Assembly: GCF_001976145.1 (NCBI RefSeq)
Contig: NZ_MOXD01000006.1
Location: 285,775-349,774, forward strand
DNA length: 64,000 nucleotides
DNA from: Serratia oryzae
GTDB lineage: Bacteria > Pseudomonadota > Gammaproteobacteria > Enterobacterales > Enterobacteriaceae
Reading direction: 5' to 3'
Below the pieces are notes generated by a model. The model was not told where the DNA came from. It searched no databases and was given only the letters and a program-made list of their open reading frames with translations. Every line of letters begins with the position of its first letter. The first letter of the stretch is position 1. Made by a program: the position numbers and the translations under genes. Shown here one piece after another: positions 28,233 through 36,286 of the stretch.

Positions 28233-29700
28233 ACTCCACCTCCTCGTTTTCCGCTTTGGCAAAAGCGCTCTCCAGCACCTCTTCAACCGGTACCGGTTTG
28301 AACGGATTGACCTTCTGCACAAACAGCGTCCAGAACAACGCGTAGGCGGAAGTCAGGCCGATCATGATGCCAAACGGGATATAGACATCGCGCGGGTTCA
28401 TCCCCGGCGGCGTGATGTAGAAGATCGCCAGCACAATGCCGATGCTGGAGACGATCTGCGGCAGCGGGAACCACGGCGACTTATAGGCGCGCGGCAGATC
28501 CGGGCGGCGGATGCGCAGGATCACCACCGAGCAGGTGACCAGCAGATAGGCCACGCCCCAGGCGCACACCGCCGCCAGCACCATCGGCATAATACGATCC
28601 AGATTGCCCTGGATGGCAAAGGCATGCACGCAGGGGATCAGCACTGCGGCGGCGATCGCCACCACCGGCGTTTTAAAACGTGGGTGCAGGTAGGCAAACA
28701 TGCGTGGCATCGCGCCGTCCAGCACCATGCCGTAGATAATGCGCGGCACCGCCGCCATCAGGGTGTTAATGGTGGCCGCCCCGGCCAGCAGCAGCCCGAC
28801 GCCCAACCAATATTTGCCGAAATTCCCCATCACCTGGCCAGCAAACGCCGGGATAGCCATCGGCGTATCCAGCAGATGAACGCCATTAGCGGCATCCACC
28901 ACCACGTTTTCCACCTGATGACTGAGCGCTGCGCCGTACAGCGCCATGCACAGCGCCACGCCACACAGCCCCAGCGACATGGCACGCGGGATGACGCGGT
29001 GGGAACGTTTGATCTCCGGCGCCATCGGCGTCACCAGTTCGCAGCCGACAAACATAAACATCGCCATGCCCACCAGGCTGAATACCGCCACCGGATCGCC
29101 AACATTTAGCGTGCTGCCAAACCAGCCCTCCAGCGGCACCGCGTGGGGTAACAGTAAGCCGCTGATCGAGAAGATCATCAGCGTGGTCCACATGCAGAAT
29201 GTCAGCACCACTTCAGCCTTGCCAAAGGCTTCGATACCCAGCGCGTTCAGCAAACCAAAGATGATCACCAGGCCAACGCCGACCATCCATGAGCTGTTGT
29301 GGCTTTCCATCAGGGTGTTGAGATGCTCAAAATTCACCAGCGCCATGATGCCGGAAAGGATGGTTTCAGCGGTGCCAGCAAAGATATGCACGATCAGGTA
29401 GGCAGACAGCGTGCCGGTAATGGCAAAAAACCGCCCCATGCCGCAGGAGATATAGTCATACACCGAGCCGGTGGTTGGCAGGATCGCCGCTGCTTCAGAG
29501 AAGGTGGTGAGCTGCGCTTGCATCATGATAAAGGCGATCAGCATCGCCAATGCGAAGGTGTCGCCACCGATGCCAAAACCGCTGGTCACGGTCAGGATCA
29601 CCGGGCTGGCCATTATCACCCCAACCGAACTGGCTAACGTGGTGGGGAACCCGACCTTGCCCCGTTCAAGCTGGGCATGGAGCCGTGATGACAGGTTCAT
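28207..29700 (-). CDS. APC-superfamily amino acid/amine permease
   Basis: A 497-residue inner-membrane permease with about 12 hydrophobic segments and the amino-acid/polyamine/organocation start GFPTTLASSVGVIMASPVILT. As first gene of an operon with DUF3156, SDR and MoaF, it is a good candidate for a monoamine (tyramine-type) importer, but substrate specificity is inferred from context only. The ATG at 29700 has AGAGGAAG upstream. A 22-bp perfect dyad centred about 111 bp upstream and a TATAGT -10-like box form its likely activated promoter. Confidence 0.85.
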   Translation of the reverse strand: MNLSSRLHAQLERGKVGFPTTLASSVGVIMASPVILTVTSGFGIGGDTFALAMLIAFIMMQAQLTTFSEAAAILPTTGSVYDYISCGMGRFFAITGTLSAYLIVHIFAGTAETILSGIMALVNFEHLNTLMESHNSSWMVGVGLVIIFGLLNALGIEAFGKAEVVLTFCMWTTLMIFSISGLLLPHAVPLEGWFGSTLNVGDPVAVFSLVGMAMFMFVGCELVTPMAPEIKRSHRVIPRAMSLGLCGVALCMALYGAALSHQVENVVVDAANGVHLLDTPMAIPAFAGQVMGNFGKYWLGVGLLLAGAATINTLMAAVPRIIYGMVLDGAMPRMFAYLHPRFKTPVVAIAAAVLIPCVHAFAIQGNLDRIMPMVLAAVCAWGVAYLLVTCSVVILRIRRPDLPRAYKSPWFPLPQIVSSIGIVLAIFYITPPGMNPRDVYIPFGIMIGLTSAYALFWTLFVQKVNPFKPVPVEEVLESAFAKAENEEVEFDRLTSLS

Positions 29701-29773
29701 GGTTACTTCCTCTTTATAGTTTTTGACCCGGTGTTGCTAGCTGGTGTTGTGGCTGCGCATCAGCAGCGATCTC

Positions 29774-29822
29774 ACTATAGAAAGGAAAGGAAAAGGCTGA
29801 CTATCGTCCTTAAGGACGATAG
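29774..29822 (-). promoter_or_regulatory. divergent control region with 22-bp dyad, shared regulon box 1
   Basis: A perfect 22-bp palindrome at 29801-29822 (half CTATCGTCCTT) is preceded by AAAAGGCTGA. On the minus strand a TATAGT -10-like hexamer (29779-29774) lies so that the dyad centre falls near -44, the usual position for a LuxR-type class II activator replacing the -35 box. The 29-bp block 29791-29819 recurs at 31856-31884 with 26 identities. It serves the permease operon and perhaps the DUF4139 gene on the other side. Confidence 0.65.
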
Positions 29823-29925
29823 GGGGTCACTTGTGGAAAACATCATGCAGGTACGGCGCATTTGCTTCTCTATGCCGGTATGAATAATGTACGCCTATTA
29901 CCTCAAAATATTTAAGGATAACGCG

Positions 29926-31560
29926 ATGACCATACAGGGATTAAGAACCACATTGCTGTGCACCTCGCTGGTTTTAACCTGCCCAGCCTATGCCACAACG
30001 CAGGTACAGGAGGTTAAGCTCAATGACGTGACGGTGTTTATTCGCGGAGCCGAGCTATTCAATAGCGCAAAAGTCACCTTACCGGCGGGTGAAAGCGAAG
30101 TGGTATTCACCAATATCGCCAGCGGGGTGAATGAACAAAGCCTGATGCTGGATGCCGATAACGGGGTGGTGGTTCAATCCTCCAGCGTCAAGCGCGACTT
30201 TCTCACAGAGAATATCTCGCCGGAAGTGGTGCAACTGACCACGCAGATCGAAGCGGCAACCCGCGAACAAAGCCAATTGAACGTGCAGCGGGAAGTGATC
30301 CAGGCGCAGCTCTCGGTGCTGGAAAGCAATAAAGCGCTGGGCGGCGAGAAAGAAGGCGCTTCGGTTGAGCAAATTAACCAGATGCTTGAGTTGGTAAGCA
30401 AGCGCATGAGTGAGGCGCTGCTGGCGGATATTGATATCAAGGAAAAGATCGCCGCCATCGATAAAAATATCGAAAAACTGAACAGTCAGCTTGAGGAGGC
30501 GCAGCAAAAAACCGGCCAAGCGGTGAATCAGGTGGTGGTGAAGTTTTACACCCCGAAGGCCGTGACCAGCGATATTAAATTATCCTACGTGATTCAGGAT
30601 GCAGGCTGGGTACCCACCTACGATGTGCGGGTAGAAAATATCAATCACCCGGTGAAGCTCAGCTATAAAGCCAACGTCTTTCAGAACAGCGGCATTAACT
30701 GGAATAAAGTGAATCTGACGCTTTCCAGCGGCAACCCCAGCGAAGGCGCGCAGGCCCCGCGTTTAGCCCCCTGGTATCTCGATCTGTATAAAGATTATGC
30801 ACGCAGCAAGAGGGTAGCCCAAGAAGTGCCAATGCCCGCCATGGCCCCCGCGCCGATGGCCGATGCGTCCACCGCTACCCTGGCAGGGGAGCTGGTGCAA
30901 AAGGCTAACCGTAAATCCCTGTCGGAATATGTGGTCACCGATGTCGGCGGTGTTAATACCCGTTTCAGCATTTCCTTGCCGTACAATATTGCCGCCGATG
31001 GCAAAGCTCATGCGGTATTGATTAAAGATGTCGATGTACAAGGCGATTACCGCTATATGGTGGTACCCAAACTGGAGCAGGATGCGTTTTTGCAGGTTCA
31101 GCTAAAAGATTGGGAAAACCTCAATCTGCTGCCGGGTAAATCGAGCATTTTCTTTGAAGGTTCTTTTGTCGGGCAAGGAGAGATCAATATCAAGAACGCC
31201 AAAGAAACGCTGGATCTGTCTTTAGGCCGGGATAAGAAAATTATTATTAACCGTGAGAATGACAAACAGCTCACCGCTAAATCCGAGTTTTTTGGTAATT
31301 CAGCCAGCCAGCAATATTCCTACGTCATGGAGGTTAAAAACACCCGTAAAGAGCCAATTAAGCTGGTGGTGCTGGATCAGGTACCGATTAGCCGTGATTC
31401 ATCCATTACGGTCGATGGCCTCAGCTACGACGGTGCCAATTACAATAAAGATACCGGCGAAGTCCAATGGGTGCTGGATCTGGCCCCGAATCAGGCCCGT
31501 AAACTGGGGTTATCCTATACGGTGAAATACCCGAAAGACCAACGGGTTAACGGGCTATAG
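29926..31560 (+). CDS. DUF4139/MuiA-type exported protein
   Basis: A 544-residue protein with a signal peptide (MTIQGLRTTLLCTSLVLTCPAYA, about 23 residues), so periplasmic or envelope. The N-terminal DUF4140 domain (VTVFIRGAELFNSAKVTLPAGE) is followed by a coiled coil at about 95-200, then the DUF4139 domain (LSYVIQDAGWVPTYDVRV, NKVNLTLSSGNP). The family includes proteins called mucoidy inhibitor A; no enzyme activity is established. The ATG at 29926 has AAGGA upstream. It diverges from the permease operon, so co-control is possible. Confidence 0.85.
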   Translation: MTIQGLRTTLLCTSLVLTCPAYATTQVQEVKLNDVTVFIRGAELFNSAKVTLPAGESEVVFTNIASGVNEQSLMLDADNGVVVQSSSVKRDFLTENISPEVVQLTTQIEAATREQSQLNVQREVIQAQLSVLESNKALGGEKEGASVEQINQMLELVSKRMSEALLADIDIKEKIAAIDKNIEKLNSQLEEAQQKTGQAVNQVVVKFYTPKAVTSDIKLSYVIQDAGWVPTYDVRVENINHPVKLSYKANVFQNSGINWNKVNLTLSSGNPSEGAQAPRLAPWYLDLYKDYARSKRVAQEVPMPAMAPAPMADASTATLAGELVQKANRKSLSEYVVTDVGGVNTRFSISLPYNIAADGKAHAVLIKDVDVQGDYRYMVVPKLEQDAFLQVQLKDWENLNLLPGKSSIFFEGSFVGQGEINIKNAKETLDLSLGRDKKIIINRENDKQLTAKSEFFGNSASQQYSYVMEVKNTRKEPIKLVVLDQVPISRDSSITVDGLSYDGANYNKDTGEVQWVLDLAPNQARKLGLSYTVKYPKDQRVNGL

Positions 31561-31854
31561 CCTAATGCCGGTCAGTTAATGCGTGGCCGGTTGAGGCGAG
31601 ATGAACAGCAACGTTAATTGAGCCGCGCCGTCCGGCAACGGAGGCGCAGCAAAGGCACCCGCGCAACGGGCAGGCCATGTTAAGCGTAGGCGCGGGTGCA
31701 AGGCCCCGCCTTGGGCCCTGCAATTGCCGTTCACTGTCGTTTCATCGAGTGGCGTTTTTTACGGCAATTCCCATGACCCCTGCCTAACATAGACGAACGC
31801 GCTATGTGTAAGAAACCGCGCTGTAGGAAAGACTTACGATCCCCTTTTACCCCA
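31561..31854. other. structured GC-rich non-coding block
   Basis: No protein gene. Starts with CTAATGCCGGTCAGTTAA (31562-31579), close to a copy at 22198. It then has stacked inverted repeats: GCACCCGCGC / GCGCGGGTGC (31655-31664 and 31690-31699), GGCCC / GGGCC (31702-31717), and AATTGCCGT / ACGGCAATT (31722-31730 and 31761-31769) with a T6 run between. This is either a decayed mobile-element end or a structured RNA after the DUF4139 gene; I cannot tell which. Confidence 0.5.
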
Positions 31855-32207
31855 CAAAAGGCTGGCTATCGTTCTTAAGAACGAGGCCATCCCGGCATGA
31901 ATGCTATTTGTAGCACGCCGCAGCACCAAATCCGCCGCAGGTAAAACCCGCAGAAACCGTTGTAAATTCAGCGGGAAACTGCAAAATCATTTTTATTAAT
32001 GTGTTAATGAAAAGGGTAAAGATAAGAAGGAAATAGCCCACCCAATAATACCGGGGATATTGTTATTAATGTATTTTCTTGCAATCACGCTCACGTTGTT
32101 AATATGTTTTTATTGTGTTAATAACTTGCTATAACTATGCTCAAAACGTTCATATATTGCGCAGCACTGAACCTATACCACCAGCGATCAAGGGAGGAAA
32201 ATGAATC
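31855..32207. promoter_or_regulatory. regulator upstream region with shared regulon box 2
   Basis: A 29-bp block at 31856-31884 contains the perfect palindrome TCGTTCTTAAGAACGA (31869-31884) preceded by AAAAGGCTGG, matching the block at 29791. A TATTTG hexamer at 31905 could be a -10 for the LuxR-type gene. The rest is AT-rich leader of about 300 bp with repeated TTATTAATG words (around 31993 and 32062), and no gene. It suggests that the regulator acts on its own gene. Confidence 0.55.
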
Positions 32208-32867
32208 ATGCCAGCCACATCATCCCCCGTGCGTAACGACGCTTTTATCTCAAGCTGTCTGAATACCATTGCGCATCTGATCCCGGTTTCTGCGGCGGTA
32301 TTCTATCTGGTGGATCCGGATCTGCAGCCCGATCATTACATCCTGCATGGCATTTCCGATCACACTCACCAGCAATATCTGAATCACTTTCAGCAGTTTG
32401 ATCCGCATCGCCCCGCCAATTTCCACCAGCAGGAAAGCACCGTGGTGGGGATGAGCCCGGCAGCCTTCGCCAATAACAGTCACTACTATCACGACTTTAT
32501 GCTGCCAAACCAAATGCGCGATATGACAGAGATTTTTATCCGCCAGCGCAAACGGATCATTGCCGGGGTTTCCCTGATCCGCGATACACCATTCACCGAG
32601 CCCGAACGCAGCCGATTGCGGGCGATCATGCCGCTGATCGAACTGGCCACGCGCGATCTGCTGCCCGACGCAGAAACACCGCTGCTCACCGCCAAAGAGC
32701 AGGAGATCGTCAATATGGTGCGAGAAGGGGCGAGCAATAAGCGCATTGCCCTGAAGCTGGGGATTTCACTGTCGACGGTGAAAACGCATATGCGCAATAT
32801 TTTTGCCAAAACGGCAGTGGTTAGCCGCACGGAGCTGGTTGCCCGCGGCTTTATCGCTCACGGCTGA
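32208..32867 (+). CDS. LuxR-type regulator, MoaR-like
   Basis: A 219-residue regulator: an N-terminal GAF/autoinducer-like ligand domain (about 10-150) and a C-terminal LuxR helix-turn-helix (155-215) with LTAKEQEIVNMVREGASNKR and LGISLSTVKTHMRNIF. The Klebsiella monoamine regulon activator MoaR is of this type, so this gene is the probable activator of the neighbouring permease-moaF operon. No acyl-homoserine-lactone synthase gene is nearby, so amine or aldehyde sensing is likelier than quorum sensing (inference). Confidence 0.78.
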   Translation: MPATSSPVRNDAFISSCLNTIAHLIPVSAAVFYLVDPDLQPDHYILHGISDHTHQQYLNHFQQFDPHRPANFHQQESTVVGMSPAAFANNSHYYHDFMLPNQMRDMTEIFIRQRKRIIAGVSLIRDTPFTEPERSRLRAIMPLIELATRDLLPDAETPLLTAKEQEIVNMVREGASNKRIALKLGISLSTVKTHMRNIFAKTAVVSRTELVARGFIAHG

Positions 32868-32992
32868 TCCATTTTAACCACTCAACGTTGAGCAATAAGC
32901 ACCGGTATTAATGCCCTCTACCGGGCAAGGCTTCCATATATTCAAAAAACGGCGTTACGGATATTTATGGATGAAAATCAAGGATATTTATT

Positions 32993-33395
32993 ATGTCCAA
33001 ACACTCAATCGCAATGCCTACCGTTGATCCTACTGGCTTCGCCGCACAAGCCGCGCCGTTTAACAGGCACTATAAGGTGAAAAGAAAAACCGGTTTCTTC
33101 TTTGATGAACGCGGCTTCTGGCAAAGCTCTGGCCTGTCGCGCCAGCTCAGCCTGTTAAGCGCCGAACTGGCAGAGGAAGAGGAGCGGTAGCAAACTGGTG
33201 ATGGTTCATGAGGGCGGTTATGCCGAAGCCTACGTGCCGTTCTGCGGGTTAGCGGTAATGGAGGAACTGAGCGGAATACGCACCGAAGTGCAGGATCCGC
33301 TGCTGGGGTTTATTCAGCAACAGCAGCCTAGAGAAGCTTTCAACCAGTTCCAGCGCGCGGCACTTGATAGGTTGGCGCGGGAGTTTGATCTGTAA
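32993..33395 (+). pseudogene. decayed class II histone-deacetylase-like amidohydrolase
   Basis: Two short pieces of a protein usually of about 370 residues. The first frame (from 32993) carries the family N-terminus KRKTGFFFDERGFWQSSGL and then SLLSAELAEEEER before a stop at 33188. The second frame (33189-33395) carries KLVMVHEGGYAEAYVPFCGL and runs to the usual C-terminus. The central catalytic region with the zinc-binding PPGHH and DWDVHHGNG motifs is missing, and a frameshift lies near 33180. Intact homologs of this acetylpolyamine-amidohydrolase-like family accompany amine loci, so the loss may have trimmed a pathway step. The start of the first frame (MSKHSIAMPTVDPTGF) may be unrelated. 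Confidence 0.75.
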
Positions 33396-33402
33396 TTCCT
33401 GT

Positions 33403-33430
33403 TTAGAGGCGTGGATATCCACGCCTCTAA
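33403..33430. terminator. bidirectional palindromic terminator
   Basis: A perfect 28-bp palindrome around GGCGTGGATATCCACGCC with A/T ends, between the decayed amidohydrolase and the convergent mngB stop. No long T-run, so termination strength is uncertain. Confidence 0.6.
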
Positions 33431-33438
33431 CAGCATAA

Positions 33439-36090
33439 CTAGCGAATAAACCGGAAAGTCTTCGACTGGCACGGCGCAAGCTGGCCGAAGTCGCCGTTTA
33501 CCGCGTTCTGTTGCGCCAACGGCTGTTCATCCATGCCGGTTTCCAACCACGCCTGCGGCGGTTGTTCCAGCGTGAGCTGCCCGCCGATCGTCACCTGTTC
33601 TGAAGGGTTGTAGACGCGGATGATCAGGGCTTCGGCATCTTCGGCCTTCTTCAGCACGCTGAGCACCGGGCCAGATTCCGCCATCGACAGCAGGCTAAAA
33701 CGCAGCGGGGTGCGGAATGCCGCCAGGTTCAGCTTCATCGCATCGAACGGGATCTTGTTGTAGCAACGCACCGGCGTGACATAGGCTCGCGCCTGCTGCA
33801 TCACGCCCGCCTGATGCGGATCGCCCGCAAAGCTGAACAGGCTGAAGCGGCAGTGCAGTTTGCCACGCATCTGCGAATCCGGCGTCGGCAGTTTGATGCC
33901 GGAAGGGCGGCCTGGACGCAGCAGTAACTCTTCCTTGCCCAGCACGCCGACCGAGCGGAACAGCGTCAGCGCAAAGGTATCGCGGCGTTCACCGACAATC
34001 TCAAACTCGCGCAGCCCTTCGGTGAACAGCGCCAAGCCATGGTGCCGATCGTGCAACGCGGCAAAGTTCATCAGTTGCCACACCGGGATCGGTGCTTCCT
34101 TCCAGCCTTCTTGCTGCCAATACGCCATCGCCGGATCGTCCACCGGGCGGGTAATGCTGCCAAACTGGTTATCCGCCAGCACGGTTTCGCTGGCAAACGG
34201 CGTTGGGATCAGCACGCGCACGCGGTGATCGTCGGCCTGATTATCCAGTTGCATCTCAATATCGATGCGGCGGCTATCGTGCGCCAGCGTGATCTGGCAC
34301 TGCACGTCCAGATAGCCGTCGGTTTGGCGTTCGGCGCGCTGTTGCAGATTGGCGGGCAGCGCCATACGCAGTGCCAACGTGGCGGTGCTTTGCCAGGCTT
34401 CGTGGCGGATGGCGGTGGTCACAGCGCTCTGCGTGGAGTAGATCAACCACTCCTGGCGGGAAGGAGAATAGTCGTATTCGTCGCCGTCGTCCGAGCCGTC
34501 TTCCAGTTGCAGCACCTGTTGGTAGCGGCAGCCGGTCTGCTTATCTTCAATATCCAGCGTGCCGTTAGCATTCAGGCCGATGCGGTAATAGCGGTTTTCC
34601 AGCAGGTCCGCTGGCTGCGCCGCAGGTTGGCGCTGAACCCCGGTCTGATTGGCGTGGATATGCAGAGTGCAATAACCCATTGCCGGTAAACTTTGGCGCA
34701 GCTGAATATCGTATTCCATAAACGGATCGTAGTTACCGTAATGGACGATTTGGCGATCCACCAAGCCTGGGTCGATCTCCCGTGCGGCACGAATAAAGTA
34801 CTCCACCGGCTGGCCCTGGTCGTCCACCAGCGAGAACTGCTGGGCACGAATGCGGATGGTGGTGTTGATCACCTCTTCACGGGCGTAAGGCAGCAGGTTG
34901 AAGAAGGTCAGTTTGTCGGCCACCTGACCTTCCGCATCGCTGTGCTGCACCGGCATGTTGTCGACAATCTTGCGCATATAGAAGCGCACCAGATTTTCGG
35001 CCATGTCATCCGCCAGGATAAAGCGCGTCATGATCTCCTGATGCACCTTGTCGCTACAGCAGCAGCCGATGCTGTCGTGCGCGTGGTTTTTCAGGATCTC
35101 TTTCCACATTTTCTCCAACAGGCCGTGGTGATATTCGAAGCCCAACGACCAGGCGATCGCCGCCAGCGGTTCGAGAATATTGACGATCTTGTTCTCGATC
35201 TCCGCGTGGGCGATCTTGATGTCCATGCGGGTAGAGGAGATAGTGCGGTGCACGCGCATGTACTTGCCGTCGTTGAATTCACCTTTCAGCGTCGCCAAAC
35301 GTTCACGGCTGGCTTCGATGCGCTCAAACACTTCTTCAAAACGGCTCATGACAAATTCGCGCTGCGGGTAGATCTCGCGCAGCTTGGCCATCACCGAGAA
35401 GATATTCTGCTGCAGCGGCATCTGATCGTGGCCGTTGGGCAGCAGGATGTCTTGGGTAACCGAGGCGTTTTCCAGCACCTTGAAGTAGCTGTCCAGCCGC
35501 TTGCGCAGCCCGGCTTCATCTTCCGGCAGATATTTACCGATGGCGTAGCCCAACGGCAGCACCTGCGCCGCCACTTCGCTGCCGTCGTTGCTCTGCCACA
35601 GGAATTCGGTTTTGTCGGTGCCGTGGCGCTCGGAGCAACCACGCCAGAACATGGCACGCGTGATGCCAAAGCCGTTGAAGATGTGCGGTAGCTGCGAGGA
35701 CATGCTGAAAGAGTCCGGCAGGTAACCAATCTTCATCGGCTCACCGAAAGCTAAACAATCGCGCATACCGTACATCAGGTTGCGGACGATGGATTCACCG
35801 GAGACCACCATGGTGTCGGTCTGGGTATACCACGGGCCGATAATCAGCTTGCCCGCCTGCACCAGCGCCTTCACCCGCTCGGTGTTTTCCGGCTTGATGG
35901 CAAAATAATCTTCCAGCACCGCCGTTTGCCCGTCCAGCACATAGAACCGGTACTCGGGATCGGTTTCCAGCCGGGTCAGGATCTCTTCCATATTGTTAAT
36001 CAGCAGGATGCGTGACTCCTCGGTGGTAAAATACCACTCACGATCCCAGTGCATATGCGGCGTTATATGAACTCGTGATACTGCTTTCAT
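33439..36090 (-). CDS. mngB: mannosylglycerate hydrolase, GH38
   Basis: Hydrolyses 2-O-(6-phospho-mannosyl)-D-glycerate to mannose-6-phosphate and glycerate in the cytoplasm. The 883-residue GH38 alpha-mannosidase is collinear with E. coli MngB (877). Near the start, [13 protein letters not shown] [14 protein letters not shown] holds zinc ligands, [17 protein letters not shown] the nucleophile aspartate, and [15 protein letters not shown] another zinc site. The ATG at 36090 ([10 protein letters not shown]) has AGGA upstream. It follows mngA; 196 bp with CCCTCTCCC palindromes separate them. Confidence 0.96.
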   Translation of the reverse strand: MKAVSRVHITPHMHWDREWYFTTEESRILLINNMEEILTRLETDPEYRFYVLDGQTAVLEDYFAIKPENTERVKALVQAGKLIIGPWYTQTDTMVVSGESIVRNLMYGMRDCLAFGEPMKIGYLPDSFSMSSQLPHIFNGFGITRAMFWRGCSERHGTDKTEFLWQSNDGSEVAAQVLPLGYAIGKYLPEDEAGLRKRLDSYFKVLENASVTQDILLPNGHDQMPLQQNIFSVMAKLREIYPQREFVMSRFEEVFERIEASRERLATLKGEFNDGKYMRVHRTISSTRMDIKIAHAEIENKIVNILEPLAAIAWSLGFEYHHGLLEKMWKEILKNHAHDSIGCCCSDKVHQEIMTRFILADDMAENLVRFYMRKIVDNMPVQHSDAEGQVADKLTFFNLLPYAREEVINTTIRIRAQQFSLVDDQGQPVEYFIRAAREIDPGLVDRQIVHYGNYDPFMEYDIQLRQSLPAMGYCTLHIHANQTGVQRQPAAQPADLLENRYYRIGLNANGTLDIEDKQTGCRYQQVLQLEDGSDDGDEYDYSPSRQEWLIYSTQSAVTTAIRHEAWQSTATLALRMALPANLQQRAERQTDGYLDVQCQITLAHDSRRIDIEMQLDNQADDHRVRVLIPTPFASETVLADNQFGSITRPVDDPAMAYWQQEGWKEAPIPVWQLMNFAALHDRHHGLALFTEGLREFEIVGERRDTFALTLFRSVGVLGKEELLLRPGRPSGIKLPTPDSQMRGKLHCRFSLFSFAGDPHQAGVMQQARAYVTPVRCYNKIPFDAMKLNLAAFRTPLRFSLLSMAESGPVLSVLKKAEDAEALIIRVYNPSEQVTIGGQLTLEQPPQAWLETGMDEQPLAQQNAVNGDFGQLAPCQSKTFRFIR

Positions 36091-36173
36091 CTTCAATTCC
36101 TAAATAGGGCAGCGCATTCAATAGACTGCCAATCAGTTAACGCTAAACCGTTCGAGGTGAGGCTGCTAGCTCA

Positions 36174-36272
36174 TCACCCCGGCCCTCTCCCCAGGGAGAG
36201 GGGGAACACTATTTCCCCCGCAACACCGACTCAGTTCCCTCTCCCAGAGGGAAAGGGTTAGGGTGAGGGGAA
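36174..36272. repeat. CCCTCTCCC-type palindromic pair between mngA and mngB
   Basis: Two inverted pairs (CCCTCTCCCC/GGGAGAGGG and CCCTCTCCC/GGGAAAGGG) bounded by TCACCCCGGCC and GGTTAGGGTGAGGGG. Same family as 22257-22350 and 19744-20032. Within the mngA-mngB transcript it could lower or protect the distal message. Confidence 0.8.
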
Positions 36273-36286
36273 ATGCGAACCCGAAA

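Noticed and set aside
31988..32075. TTATTAATG words upstream of the LuxR-type gene as additional HpaR operators
   Set aside because: They resemble the HpaR candidate palindrome only in their AT-rich half and are not symmetric.
32208..32867. Quorum-sensing receptor
   Set aside because: The LuxR helix-turn-helix is clear, but there is no signal-synthase gene nearby and the amine-locus context fits a MoaR-type role better.
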